DNA of 64,000 bases from Lachnospiraceae bacterium (GCA_017465095.1 JAFTWX010000101.1:22104-86103), one strand, 5' to 3'. Numbered from the stretch's first letter, positions 42,654 through 52,727 are shown. Notes: generated by a model not told the origin, from the sequence alone. Program-made: numbers and translations.

Positions 42654-43574
42654 TTGAAAACGATTGTAATTACAGGTGCTACAAGTTTTATAGGTATACA
42701 TTTAATACGGGAATGGCTAAGGCATGATGTCAGCATTTATGCGGTTGTCAGACCGGGTAGCCATAATATGGAACGTATCCCGAAGGATTCGCGGATACAT
42801 ATCGTTGAGCAAAAAATGGACGAGTATCATCTCCTTAGTGATCAGATAGGAGCAGCGGATTGCTTTTATCATTTGGCATGGGAAGGGGCAAGAGCGCCTT
42901 ACAGAGACGATGAAGTACTTCAACGAAAGAATTATGACGGAGCTGTTAAAGCGATGTCAGCGGCTGTAAAAATGCAGTGCAAATTTTTCCTGGGAACCGG
43001 ATCACAGGCAGAATACAGTGCAGACAGTAAAACGATGAAAGAAGAGGATGAATGCAATCCGAATACAGCCTATGGAAAAGAAAAACTGCATGCTTGCATG
43101 ACGCTTCGTGATATGGCAGAAGATGCAGATATGAATTTTATATGGCTTCGTGTTTTCAGCATTTATGGAACATACGACTATGAAAAGACTTTGGTAATGT
43201 CGGCACTTGAGAAAATGAAAGATAATCTTCCGATAGAAATGACTGCAGCGACTCAATTATGGGATTATTTGTACGTGGAAGATTTGGCAAAAGCTATGGT
43301 TTTATTTGCTGATAAAAATTGTCCAAACGGAGTATATAATATTGCATCCGGACAGTACAAGCCATTAAATGAGTTTGTGACTACTATGAAAAACGTGATG
43401 GGGAGTAATAGTGAACTTAAGTTTGGGAGTGTACCATACGGACCAAAGGGGCCGGTCAACTTGACCCCCAATATCGGTAAAATACAAAAAGCTTTAGGAT
43501 GGAGTCCGAGTACGACGTTTGAAGACGGCATTGCAAAGATGATTGTCTCTATTCAAGAAACAAATCCGAAATAA
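42654..43574 (+). CDS. NAD-dependent epimerase/reductase of the CDP-sugar module
   Basis: About 306 residues, extended SDR family: TIVITGATSFIGIHLIREWL (G-x-x-S/x-F-I-G), FYHLAWEGARAPYRDDE, FLGTGSQAEYS, and the catalytic YGKEK in NPNTAYGKEKLHA. The string GSQAEYS and the overall form resemble CDP-abequose/paratose synthase-type reductases. It probably reduces a ketone in the last step of the CDP-linked (perhaps branched) dideoxy sugar. The start is a TTG at 42,654 fixed by AGGAGA seven bases upstream; the in-frame TTG at 42,633 lies inside the previous gene without a ribosome site. Confidence 0.85.
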   Translation: MKTIVITGATSFIGIHLIREWLRHDVSIYAVVRPGSHNMERIPKDSRIHIVEQKMDEYHLLSDQIGAADCFYHLAWEGARAPYRDDEVLQRKNYDGAVKAMSAAVKMQCKFFLGTGSQAEYSADSKTMKEEDECNPNTAYGKEKLHACMTLRDMAEDADMNFIWLRVFSIYGTYDYEKTLVMSALEKMKDNLPIEMTAATQLWDYLYVEDLAKAMVLFADKNCPNGVYNIASGQYKPLNEFVTTMKNVMGSNSELKFGSVPYGPKGPVNLTPNIGKIQKALGWSPSTTFEDGIAKMIVSIQETNPK

Positions 43575-43581
43575 TCTTGAG

Positions 43582-44094
43582 ATGAGGTTGTTTATCAACA
43601 TGATTTGGAATCTTATTATTAGACCAATACGTTTTTTTTATATAATAATTTTGAAATTATTAAAAAAGGAGTATACAGAAGATTCGTGGCAGGCTTTGGA
43701 ACAATTTATTAAGTTTTCGATTGTGGGATTAAGCAACACACTTCTTTCATACCTGATTAATATTGGTGTGCTGAAATTGCTGGAATCTTTTGAGATTAGT
43801 TGGGATTTTTATGTAGCCAATATTGTGGCGTTTGTGATTACTGTTATTTGGTCTTTTTATTGGAATAGGAAATATGTATTTCATTCTAGTAAAACAAGTG
43901 TTAGGGCAGTTTTTGCAGAACTTATGAAAACATTTATGGCATATGCTTTTACAGGATTATTGTTGGCGAATGTGTTATCCTATGTATGGATAGAACTTCT
44001 AAGTATCTCAAAATATATTGCGCCGCTGATTAATTTGATTATAAGCGTACCGACAAATTTCTTGATAAATAAATTTTGGACATTCAAGGAATGA
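43582..44094 (+). CDS. GtrA family membrane protein
   Basis: About 170 residues. FIKFSIVGLSNTLLSYLINI (G-x-x-N/x-T-x-x-x-Y), VANIVAFVITVIWSFYWNRK (the family N-R-K/x-W-x-F after helix 2) and PLINLIISVPTNFLINKFWT followed by F make it a four-helix GtrA/DPMS-flippase type protein that helps move polyprenyl-phosphate sugars across the membrane. The start is uncertain: ATG 43,582 is used, ATG 43,600 is possible, and a TTG at 43,543 would overlap the previous gene. Directly followed by a GtrB-like transferase and a GT-C protein, the classic three-part set. Confidence 0.85.
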   Translation: MRLFINMIWNLIIRPIRFFYIIILKLLKKEYTEDSWQALEQFIKFSIVGLSNTLLSYLINIGVLKLLESFEISWDFYVANIVAFVITVIWSFYWNRKYVFHSSKTSVRAVFAELMKTFMAYAFTGLLLANVLSYVWIELLSISKYIAPLINLIISVPTNFLINKFWTFKE

Positions 44095-44125
44095 GGATTC
44101 TATATATAACGGGGAGAAAATACGG

Positions 44126-45073
44126 ATGAAAAAGATTAGTGTTTTGATTCCATGTTTTAATGAAAAAGAGAATGTTGTGCCAATGAGTGAAGAGTTAGTA
44201 AAACTCTTTTCAGGTGAATTGCCGAGTTATGCATATGAGATTATTTTCATTGATAATGATTCGACGGATGGAACAAGAGATTTGTTGCGTGGAATCTGTA
44301 GTAAAAACAGTAATGTAAAGGCCATTTTCAATGCGCGGAATTTCGGACAGTTCAATTCTCCGTACTATGGTCTGATGCAGACAACAGGAGATTGTACTAT
44401 TCTGTTGTGTTGTGATTTCCAAGATCCGATCGAATTGATTCCGGATATGATTAAAGAGTGGGAAAATGGTCACAAGCTTGTTGTTATGCAAAAAAAGACA
44501 AGTAAGGAAAATCCATTTATGTATTTTCTTCGCTCCATTTATTATAAGCTTATCCGCAAATTCTCTGACGTGGATCAGATTGAACACTTTACGGGATTTG
44601 GATTATATGACAAATCATTTATTGATGTGTTGCGTTCGTTAAAAGACCCAACACCGTTTTTGCGTGGAATTGTAGCGGAACTGGGATACAAAATTAAAAT
44701 TATTCCTTATACACAGGCAAAGCGAAGAGAGGGAAAGACACATAATAATTTTTATACCCTTTACGATGCGGCTATGCTCAGCGTTACATCTTATACAAAA
44801 ATTGGACTTCGGTTAGCTACTTTTTTGGGATTTGGCGTAGCGATGATGAGCGTGATTGTGGCAATTGTTTATTTTGTGATGAAATTAATGTTGTGGGATC
44901 GTTTTGTGGCAGGTACAATGCCGGTACTTATCGGTATGTTTTTCCTGGGCGCAGTAGTTCTTATTTTCCTCGGGATTATGGGAGAGTATATTCTGAGTAT
45001 TAATGAGCGCTTGATGAACAGACCGCTGGTCATTGAGGAAGAAAGAATCAATATGGATGAGAGCCGAAATTAG
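44126..45073 (+). CDS. GtrB-like polyprenyl-phosphate glycosyltransferase
   Basis: A 315-residue GT2 enzyme with two C-terminal helices. SVLIPCFNEKENVVPMSEEL, FIDNDSTDGTRDLL, FNARNFGQFNSPYYGLMQTT (R-N-F-G), LLCCDFQDPIELIPDMIKEW and GIMGEYILSINERLMNRP. It should make an undecaprenyl-phosphate sugar that GtrA flips and a GT-C protein uses outside the cell. Gene order GtrA-GtrB-GT-C supports this. Ribosome site GGGGAGA. It resembles the 19,343 gene in layout but is clearly distinct in sequence. Confidence 0.9.
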   Translation: MKKISVLIPCFNEKENVVPMSEELVKLFSGELPSYAYEIIFIDNDSTDGTRDLLRGICSKNSNVKAIFNARNFGQFNSPYYGLMQTTGDCTILLCCDFQDPIELIPDMIKEWENGHKLVVMQKKTSKENPFMYFLRSIYYKLIRKFSDVDQIEHFTGFGLYDKSFIDVLRSLKDPTPFLRGIVAELGYKIKIIPYTQAKRREGKTHNNFYTLYDAAMLSVTSYTKIGLRLATFLGFGVAMMSVIVAIVYFVMKLMLWDRFVAGTMPVLIGMFFLGAVVLIFLGIMGEYILSINERLMNRPLVIEEERINMDESRN

Positions 45074-45103
45074 ATAAAGTATTTGATATATGTTGAGGTG
45101 TTT

Positions 45104-46951
45104 ATGGTAGAAATAATTATATTGTTATTGCCGGCATTATTATCTTTTTTGATTGATGAATATAGAGAAAAAGATACTAGTTCTTTGTGGGAAAAGAAAT
45201 TTTTTTTGTTTGTTTGCTATTTCGTTGTAGATGTGTGTGTTTTTTTGCTCATGATTAAAATATTAAAAGGAAATGTTAATATTTTTGAGTTGTGCAAAAT
45301 GTATCCGATTGTAATGATTAAAGCCATATTATTATCGGTGTTTGTTGGTACGATGGTGCCTATATCAAAGATATATTTAATAAAAAAGATAAAATTTGAT
45401 AAGATTACTTTCGTGAAATGGTCAGGAACGGAAGTTTTAAAAAAGAAAACAAACAGGTTTTGGGTGATATTTAACAGAGGATATATTTATGCGATATCAT
45501 TTGTAGGAATATTAATTAATGTGTTTAGGTGTGTTGATAATAATTTTTGGGGCGATGAATCATATACCATTTTAAAGGTGGCAAATGCAGAGGGGATACT
45601 TGAAGCAGCCAGATGTGATGTTGCCAATCCTCCGTTTTATTTTATGATATTGAAATTACTAATGAATTTAATGGGAGAGAATCCATTCGTATATCATTTT
45701 GCATCGACGTTGCCGTATATTTTGTTTGTAATATTTATTTTAATGCATGTTAAAAAGATCGTGGGCAAGGATATTGCTTCAATTTTTCTTACCATTTTAA
45801 CATTTATGCCAAGTGCTCTGGAGTATTGGGTTGAAGTAAGGATGTATTCATGGTCTATTTTTTTTGTGTTTTTATGTTTCTGGGGAGCATATTTGCTTGT
45901 GAGCGCGGAAGGGAAAAAAGTATCAAACTGGATTCTTTTTTGTGTAGGTGGCATTGGTGCAGCATATTCACACTATTTTGCCTTTGCTGCAATTATTTTG
46001 ATTTATTTCATGACTTATGCCAGACTAGTGATTATTAATAGAAAAAATATTATGAAATGCATTATTTCTTTAGTGGTTTCATTGGTGGCATATGCTCCGT
46101 GGATGAAAGTATTTGTTGACAGTGTTTCAATGGTCAGTGGTAATTTTTGGATTGAAGGAACTGTTTCTTATAGACAATTATGGGACTATGTTTTTCAAAG
46201 TGATGTATTGTTGGGAATATATGTGATTTCGGTAATTACTTGCATAATACTTGATTTGGGCCTTTTGTGTATTGAGCGTGATTCAGTGAAGGGATTGCGG
46301 ATACAAATTGGAACAGAAAAGTTGGGGAAATTAGGAGTTGTTTCTTGGTTTGGAATTGCAACATTTTTTATAATAACTATCTTTTGGGGATTTGAATGTG
46401 TATATGCAAAATTAATAAGGCCGGTATTTATCATCAGATATTTGTACCCGGTGCTTGCAGTTTTTTGGTTTGTTTTAGCGGCGAGCATTCTTAAAGTTTT
46501 TGATAAATTCAAGAGTTTTGTATTACCGATTGTTTTAGTGGTTTTGCTTATAGTGTACATTCCAAGGGATATTGAGTTGATTGAAACTTATTATAAACAA
46601 AACAAGGCATCGGAAAAGACAGTTGAGATGGTTAATGATTATTTATTGACAGAGAACGAAGTTGTTTTGATGACAGACATTAACCATTTGAATTGGACGG
46701 TATTGGATTATTATTTTCCAAATGTTAAGAGAGACAGTTATAATTTTGAACATTCTTGGTTGCAGGATGAGGAAGATGTTATATTGCTATTCGTAGGTAA
46801 CGCGATAGATCAGAATGAAGAATTTATGCAATTTGTATCAGATAATGATTATGTGTGCAATTTTGTCGGAAAGGGAAAAGTTGCATCTTATAAAGTAAAT
46901 GTATATGAGGTAAAAAAAGATAGCAAAGGAAATATGCTAAAAACGGAATAG
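45104..46951 (+). CDS. GT39/PMT-like GT-C membrane glycosyltransferase
   Basis: About 615 residues with roughly 13 spans. After an N-terminal block of helices the first outer loop has NNFWGDESYTILKVANAEG, the W-x-D-E-x-x-x catalytic loop of ArnT/PMT-like enzymes. CDVANPPFYFMILKLLM (the N/H-P-P-x-Y) and EYWVEVRMYSWSIFFVFL (E-x-R-x-Y) are the companion motifs. It would use the undecaprenyl-phosphate sugar made by the preceding GtrB-like enzyme to decorate the polymer outside the cell. ATG 45,104 has TTGAGGTG upstream; the earlier in-frame start lacks a site. Confidence 0.85.
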   Translation: MVEIIILLLPALLSFLIDEYREKDTSSLWEKKFFLFVCYFVVDVCVFLLMIKILKGNVNIFELCKMYPIVMIKAILLSVFVGTMVPISKIYLIKKIKFDKITFVKWSGTEVLKKKTNRFWVIFNRGYIYAISFVGILINVFRCVDNNFWGDESYTILKVANAEGILEAARCDVANPPFYFMILKLLMNLMGENPFVYHFASTLPYILFVIFILMHVKKIVGKDIASIFLTILTFMPSALEYWVEVRMYSWSIFFVFLCFWGAYLLVSAEGKKVSNWILFCVGGIGAAYSHYFAFAAIILIYFMTYARLVIINRKNIMKCIISLVVSLVAYAPWMKVFVDSVSMVSGNFWIEGTVSYRQLWDYVFQSDVLLGIYVISVITCIILDLGLLCIERDSVKGLRIQIGTEKLGKLGVVSWFGIATFFIITIFWGFECVYAKLIRPVFIIRYLYPVLAVFWFVLAASILKVFDKFKSFVLPIVLVVLLIVYIPRDIELIETYYKQNKASEKTVEMVNDYLLTENEVVLMTDINHLNWTVLDYYFPNVKRDSYNFEHSWLQDEEDVILLFVGNAIDQNEEFMQFVSDNDYVCNFVGKGKVASYKVNVYEVKKDSKGNMLKTE

Positions 46952-46965
46952 TTTTGTTTGGAAAT

Positions 46966-46994
46966 AGAACGACTGAATATTATTTGGTCGTTCT
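46966..46994 (+). other. Hairpin between the GT-C gene and yfhO-like gene
   Basis: Stem AGAACGAC / GTCGTTCT with a 13-base loop, in the only larger gap (88 bases) near the operon's end. It lacks a T-run, so it may stabilise RNA or attenuate weakly rather than terminate. Confidence 0.45.
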
Positions 46995-47039
46995 AATATT
47001 ATATTTGAATCTTAACCACAGAAATGAGGAATATGAACG

Positions 47040-49619
47040 GTGAAAGAATTCGATTTTAAAAAAATATATAAAGAGATAATTATTCTTTTTATATCTGTGT
47101 TATTGGCAGGTATCGTAATATTTTTTGTGAAAGGAATATGGCCTTTTGGAAAAAACACTGTGGTATGGGCGGATATGACACATTCACTGCCGTTGTTTTA
47201 CTACTGGAGAGATGTCTTGTGCGGAAGCGACGCATTCTTTTTTACATGGCGATATGGTTTGGGAATCGAAACTTTTGGTATTGTTTCACAGATGGGATTT
47301 TTGAGCCCTTTTAACATCTTTTTGTTATTGTTCGAGAGAGAACACATGTATGGTGCTATAGGGGTATTGTTGTTATTAAAGATAGCTTTTATGGCTTCAT
47401 CTATGTATTATTATTTGTGCAAATATGAAATTAAACGTATCTATAGGGTAATGGGAGCGATAACATATTCGACGGGGATGTCTGTTTTGGTCCAAAATCC
47501 GATTGTAATGACTTTGGATGTGGCTATTCTTCTTCCATTGTTAATGGTTGCATACGATCGAATGATGAGGGAAAGGAAGTGTGTTTGGTATAGTATTGTT
47601 TTGGGATTGATTTTATGCATTAATACCTATATGGGGATAATGGTTATTTTTTTTGTGTTGGTAACAACTTTTTCTTATATTGTTACTCATCATACAAACG
47701 CTATAAGGCAAAAAGTGCATTTGTTCTTCGTGGCGTCAGCTATAGGAGGGGCTTTTAGTGCAATAATTTGGGTGCCTGTGTTATTTAGTTTTGCAAATTC
47801 TTCCAGATTAAGTGGGACTGAAGGGGGAATAGTACAACAATATGTTAATATTTTGAATAGTACGATGGTACCGCCACAAATGAGTTTGGTTCTTCTGAAT
47901 ATGTCTGTTTGGGTTGCGTGCATTATTACTATGGCTCGGAGAGAGAACTTTCGAAGTAAAGAAGTTTTACAATCAGGAATACAATTGGGATTAATGTTGC
48001 TTACGGTCTTTGTTCCTGCGATAGAACTTCTTTGGCATCTTGGATCACATTCAGGCTGGACATGGCGATTTTGTTTCATTTTTCAGTTTTGTTTAATTGA
48101 TTTTGCAATTAATTTGTTAGCAAGTAATGAGAAAGCGCCTTGTAAATCACATAATATTATTTTGGCGATAATAACAATATTCGCAATTGTTTGGATGTTG
48201 GGAATATATAAGAGGTATCAGTTTTTTTCAGAAATAGATAAAGGTGTATTGCTTATGTTTTGCGGTTTGATAATAGCATATTTGTTTATGTGGATATGGA
48301 GAAGTGGCAGAAGATGTTTTCTGGTTTTGTTGGTTTGTGTAGAGATTCTTGCCAACATTTTTGTATGGATATCTCCGGCATGGGCAGACAGAGCAGATGC
48401 TAATGATATGAAGTATGTCTACGATGCATCAAAACTGAAAAAAGAATTATTGTCATATGATTTTGATAAATTAGACCGTGTAAAAGATTATAACGGTCAT
48501 TTTGCGAGTAATTATGCGGCTGTTATGGGAGTTAATTCCTTGGCTAACTGGGTGCACGTTTTGCGGGAAGAACAAAGGGAAATATTGGATTTGTTAGGGT
48601 ATTCAACAACGTATACCAGATTTTGCGACAATGGAGGAACAGTTTTTAGTGACTTGTTACTGGGTTATGAATATGCGTTTTCTGAAAATGACATAAAAAA
48701 TGATTCTTGGGTACAGAGTTCTTCTGTTCAATCTCGAAAATGGTATGAAATGAAATATAAAATTCCGCAAATGTTTGAAGTATCAAATTTAGAATTCGAG
48801 AACAAAGGTAATAATCCATTTGAAGTTCAAAATAATTTGTATAGATGTGTTACCGGCTTTGATGAGGAGTTGTTTGATGAGGTGCCGATTATTCAAGGGC
48901 AGGAAGTTGTTGAAATAGAAGTAGGAGAGAAGAAAGAAATATATTTCTACGCAGATAATTGCTTATTGGATATAAAAGTAAATGGAGAGCAGGTTGCAAT
49001 ACAAAATTTAGCCGATTCAGAAAATATAGAATATCCGGCAGCTTTTAATAATGGAATTATTGACTTGGGAACTTTCGAAAATAGCAGGGTGCGTATAGAA
49101 CTAAATGTGATTAGAACGGATGTAAACATGGATGAAGCTGTACACATTGTGCTTATGGATTACAAAATTCTAGAAAGGGGAATTGATTCAATTAAGAAAA
49201 AGAACCATGTTTCATATATGGTTGGGGACAGTGAGATTGATATAAAAATAAAAAATGCAGAAAAAAACAATGTTTTGTTTTTACCAATCTTATATGATCC
49301 GGGTTGGAAATGTTTTGTGAATGGAGAAAAAACTTCTGTTACAAGGATAATGGGTGGTTTTGTTGGAGTACCGATAACTGCATCGGAAATGGAGGTTAAG
49401 TTATTTTTTGTACCACAAGGAGTTGGATTCGGGATTGGTATCTTTTTGCTTTTAATAATCGTAGTGGTAAGTGTTGTTATATCGCATAAAAAGAATGCGA
49501 TTGCGTGCGAGGGTGTGGTGTATAAAATTGTAATTGTCGGTGTTTCAGCTTTTCTGCTCGTTTTTTATATTGTGCCTCTTACGTGTTTTGTTAAAAATCT
49601 AATTATTGGTCCATTATAG
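47040..49619 (+). CDS. YfhO family membrane protein
   Basis: An 859-residue protein with a dozen or more spans and long outer segments. VVWADMTHSLPLFYYWRDVL is the YfhO first loop (D-x-x-x-Q/x-Y), and the C-terminal LPILYDPGWKCFVNGEKTSV followed by a strand-rich region and VKLFFVPQGVGFGIGIFLLL is the conserved end domain. Characterised relatives (YfhO, CsbB/GtrB partners) are GT-C enzymes that glycosylate lipoteichoic acid or other surface polymers with undecaprenyl-phosphate sugars. The start is a GTG (no in-frame ATG nearby); GAGGAAT lies nine bases before it. It closes the operon at a strong terminator. Confidence 0.88.
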   Translation: MKEFDFKKIYKEIIILFISVLLAGIVIFFVKGIWPFGKNTVVWADMTHSLPLFYYWRDVLCGSDAFFFTWRYGLGIETFGIVSQMGFLSPFNIFLLLFEREHMYGAIGVLLLLKIAFMASSMYYYLCKYEIKRIYRVMGAITYSTGMSVLVQNPIVMTLDVAILLPLLMVAYDRMMRERKCVWYSIVLGLILCINTYMGIMVIFFVLVTTFSYIVTHHTNAIRQKVHLFFVASAIGGAFSAIIWVPVLFSFANSSRLSGTEGGIVQQYVNILNSTMVPPQMSLVLLNMSVWVACIITMARRENFRSKEVLQSGIQLGLMLLTVFVPAIELLWHLGSHSGWTWRFCFIFQFCLIDFAINLLASNEKAPCKSHNIILAIITIFAIVWMLGIYKRYQFFSEIDKGVLLMFCGLIIAYLFMWIWRSGRRCFLVLLVCVEILANIFVWISPAWADRADANDMKYVYDASKLKKELLSYDFDKLDRVKDYNGHFASNYAAVMGVNSLANWVHVLREEQREILDLLGYSTTYTRFCDNGGTVFSDLLLGYEYAFSENDIKNDSWVQSSSVQSRKWYEMKYKIPQMFEVSNLEFENKGNNPFEVQNNLYRCVTGFDEELFDEVPIIQGQEVVEIEVGEKKEIYFYADNCLLDIKVNGEQVAIQNLADSENIEYPAAFNNGIIDLGTFENSRVRIELNVIRTDVNMDEAVHIVLMDYKILERGIDSIKKKNHVSYMVGDSEIDIKIKNAEKNNVLFLPILYDPGWKCFVNGEKTSVTRIMGGFVGVPITASEMEVKLFFVPQGVGFGIGIFLLLIIVVVSVVISHKKNAIACEGVVYKIVIVGVSAFLLVFYIVPLTCFVKNLIIGPL

Positions 49620-49620
49620 A

Positions 49621-49654
49621 AACAAGCTCTGCCAATTAGGCAGAGCTTGTTTTC
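49621..49654. terminator. Bidirectional terminator between converging genes
   Basis: Stem AACAAGCTCTGCC / GGCAGAGCTTGTT with a five-base loop and TTTTCTTTC after it; the opposite strand also ends in T-rich sequence. It serves both the capsule operon and the - strand 979-residue gene. Confidence 0.9.
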
Positions 49655-49659
49655 TTTCA

Positions 49660-52599
49660 TTACTCTATTTCACGTAGCTTTAAAAATTCTATCTTTTGAA
49701 TATTAGGTACAGCGATTTTTGTGCCGTCTTGAGTCATGATACTAATATTAATATGTGAATGAATATTTAACAACCATTCTTTTCCGCATCCTAGCGGGAT
49801 TAACAATTTCCCATTTCCCATAAGTGCATTCATACTGTGTTCGATTTCCATATCATCTAACCAACTTATTGAAACTATAGTTCCATCATTATAGTCCTTT
49901 TTCATTAAATGTTTTAATAAAGGATAATCATCAGTGTTTTGGATATGTGATTGTTGTAAATCAAACAATGTGTATGCATAAGTGTCATTTGTCTTGGAAA
50001 ATTCAACATATACAAAATCAGCTGAGTCACCATCAATTGGAGTTGCTAGATTTATTTGAGTTGACAGATTTTGACTCTGGAGTTCTATGTCAATAATAGG
50101 TTTGGTGAATATTTTTTGTAGCGTGTTTATGGAATTACCCCAAGAAGAGGCTATTCTGCCAAGGTGAGCACCATCTAGTGCCAGCGGATTATTCTTGTTA
50201 TGGAGCAATATTTCTTGTTTTTTCTGTTGGTTGTTCGCTGGTTCAAAACGACAATGTGTATCTGACCATACATATTCTCCGGATGTTATTAACCAATGAT
50301 ATAGATAATAATTATTGAGGGGATTAATGTTGTTTCCTACAATTGTTTTATTGTTGCGCATAAGTTCGACAGTTTCTTTGACTGCATCATATCCTTTTAA
50401 AGTACCGGTAACCATAACACTATCTCCTTTCAAATTACATAAATAATATAAATCAAAACTGCGAACGATTCCTAAATAAGATTTATTTGAGTCAAGTTTG
50501 CGGGTGTCTTCAAAAGTCTGAGTTATGGAATTATACATGGTCTCGTCAATGAAACAAGGACCTAATTTTTCAATTTGATTATTAGTGGTATAAACATATC
50601 CGTCAGGAACGGTATGGCAACTTTCTAATTTTGAATTAGAATCAAGTGACAAAATTCCTACGGAAGCAGTAGATGAAAAGAAATCTATTGGGGCAGAAAC
50701 TGCAAGCAAAAAGCTACAGAAGCAAAGGGTGAATATTTTTGTATTGAAATTAACAATGTAATTATTTGCAATTACTGTGAACATAACAAATGCTACTATT
50801 ACTAAACCAATGTTTCTTGAATAAATTGTGTTCATATCTAGTCTGACTACAGTGTAGCTGAAAGAAATAAGCAACATGATTCCGATTGACAATGCAATGC
50901 AGGAAGGTATTTTGTTCTTGTGAGTTGTTTTGCGTAATTGTAACGCTAATATAACAGATAACCATATAATGCTTACAGGTAATATAAAGCAAAACAAATA
51001 GTATAAAATTAACCGAAGAGGAAGGTTTTCGGTATACGGAAGAAAAAAATCGGGAATGGTTTGTCCGAACTTAGCAATACCGTCAGCATATATTGTTTGA
51101 CTACTCATGGCAAGCATGTGTTTTAAGGTACCAGTCAAGTATGGAACTCCGAGAATAACAGGAAAAAGGCATAGAAGCCACCAACTCCAAAAGGAAACTT
51201 TTGAAATATCTTTTTTTAGCTGACCTGATTGAACATAAGAATTAATTTGGTATAGTCCGAGCGGCAAGAAACCAAGGCAGGTGGCAGCTCCGAAAACAGG
51301 ATAATATAGTCCGTGGAAAAAGCTTGAAAGAAACCATACCTTTAGCCATAAGTTTTTTTGCGCAACTAGTTTTGGTAATGACAGAAGTAAGGTAATAGGA
51401 AGAATTAAGGCAAAACGATTGTAATCTAATACTATTATAAAAAGGGATATAAACAATAGTAACTCGTCGGGCAATTGCTTTTTTAATAGTATGACAATAA
51501 AAATTGTTAGAAGCAGATAGAAGAAATTTTGTGTTGCATAGTAATTTGAGACTTGTCCATCTCCAAAAAATGACAGAAAAAATCCTTGAATTACAGAATA
51601 CATGCCTGATACGGGAATGTATTCGCGGAAAGCTGTTTGACCTAATTCGAACATTTGAAAATATCCAATTGTGTTTTCAAAAGGATGGTGAAGATCATTG
51701 ATGATAGAGCCGCTGCCAATATAACTGTTAAATGATATTATAGAGATAAGCGTTCCGTGTGTAATGATACTTTTGCTATTTGGAGATGAACTGTTCCAGT
51801 TCTTTTTAATCGCAATGAAATTTTCATGACAAAATATTAATATTAGCGTTATAATAACCACAGCTATTGAAGGATGGGTAGGTATAGATATAAATTGGGA
51901 GTTGTATTGATATTTGGGAAACAAAAATATGCAGAGTGTAAAAGGGATAAATATTTGTAAGATAGAAGAAATCTTGCAGAATATTTGAACTCCAGGTATA
52001 AAAATGTCTATAATAAGACAGAAAAGTACTAAAATAATGGAAATTGTAGAGAGTATTAGAGTATTGATGTTTTTTGAGTTATATATTAGCGCATACAACC
52101 TAAATACTCCACAGAGAGCATAAGTGCAGAGAAAAAACACTATAATTCCGGAAGATATAGGGGTTCTTTTAGTAAGTAATTTTGAGAAGAAAAGAATTAT
52201 CATTAGAAGTATGGCGGTTGATATTAACCAATTGTTTTGAGCGTATATCAGACTGTAGGAGATAAAAAAGCAAACGAACGGATAAACAAACAAGGATGAA
52301 TTTTCAAAGGAATTTGATGTAGCAGTGGGAACAGAGTTTGCTTTTGATAAATATAAAAAGTGGTAAATGGCGTAAAAAATACAGCCTCCTATAGAGAGTA
52401 TATAGAAAAGATTTCTTTCGGCAGATTTGTTGCTTCCGATTAAGGCAGTGTATTCGATTACAATATCTTTGAAAGTTTCAGGATTGTTGCCAGTGACGGC
52501 CAAATATGCGATTACAAATAAACTGCCTAAAAGCAACATGATAATAAAAGGGATTGCTTGGCTGTTTTCAATTCTATTTTTTGGATTTAATTTTTTCAT
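49660..52599 (-). CDS. 979-residue membrane protein, putative GT-C superfamily
   Basis: A very large protein with some 16 hydrophobic spans in the first 660 residues and a soluble outer domain after them. One outer loop has NDLHHPFENTIGYFQMFELG and AFREYIPVSGMYSVIQGFF, a D-x-x-H-x-x-E arrangement with a following P-x-x-G that recalls GT-C catalytic loops in other large surface glycosyltransferases. I do not recognise a named family. The gene is AT-rich, stands alone on the - strand, converges on the capsule operon, and has AAAGGAG before its ATG. Possible roles: outer-face glycosyltransferase or a related polymer-modifying enzyme (inference only). Confidence 0.6.
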   Translation of the reverse strand: MKKLNPKNRIENSQAIPFIIMLLLGSLFVIAYLAVTGNNPETFKDIVIEYTALIGSNKSAERNLFYILSIGGCIFYAIYHFLYLSKANSVPTATSNSFENSSLFVYPFVCFFISYSLIYAQNNWLISTAILLMIILFFSKLLTKRTPISSGIIVFFLCTYALCGVFRLYALIYNSKNINTLILSTISIILVLFCLIIDIFIPGVQIFCKISSILQIFIPFTLCIFLFPKYQYNSQFISIPTHPSIAVVIITLILIFCHENFIAIKKNWNSSSPNSKSIITHGTLISIISFNSYIGSGSIINDLHHPFENTIGYFQMFELGQTAFREYIPVSGMYSVIQGFFLSFFGDGQVSNYYATQNFFYLLLTIFIVILLKKQLPDELLLFISLFIIVLDYNRFALILPITLLLSLPKLVAQKNLWLKVWFLSSFFHGLYYPVFGAATCLGFLPLGLYQINSYVQSGQLKKDISKVSFWSWWLLCLFPVILGVPYLTGTLKHMLAMSSQTIYADGIAKFGQTIPDFFLPYTENLPLRLILYYLFCFILPVSIIWLSVILALQLRKTTHKNKIPSCIALSIGIMLLISFSYTVVRLDMNTIYSRNIGLVIVAFVMFTVIANNYIVNFNTKIFTLCFCSFLLAVSAPIDFFSSTASVGILSLDSNSKLESCHTVPDGYVYTTNNQIEKLGPCFIDETMYNSITQTFEDTRKLDSNKSYLGIVRSFDLYYLCNLKGDSVMVTGTLKGYDAVKETVELMRNNKTIVGNNINPLNNYYLYHWLITSGEYVWSDTHCRFEPANNQQKKQEILLHNKNNPLALDGAHLGRIASSWGNSINTLQKIFTKPIIDIELQSQNLSTQINLATPIDGDSADFVYVEFSKTNDTYAYTLFDLQQSHIQNTDDYPLLKHLMKKDYNDGTIVSISWLDDMEIEHSMNALMGNGKLLIPLGCGKEWLLNIHSHINISIMTQDGTKIAVPNIQKIEFLKLREIE

Positions 52600-52727
52600 A
52601 TTTAAATGCTCCTTTATTATGAAAATCCATAATACTCTAATTGTATTGGAAATAACTAGATGTTAGTATATTAAACTATAATATGGCGTTTATGCAAGGT
52701 ACAATGTATGATGAGAGGTAAAAAAAC

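Noticed and set aside
46966..46994. Hairpin considered as a terminator splitting the operon before yfhO
   Set aside because: No T-run follows, and no convincing new promoter is visible in the remaining 45 bases.
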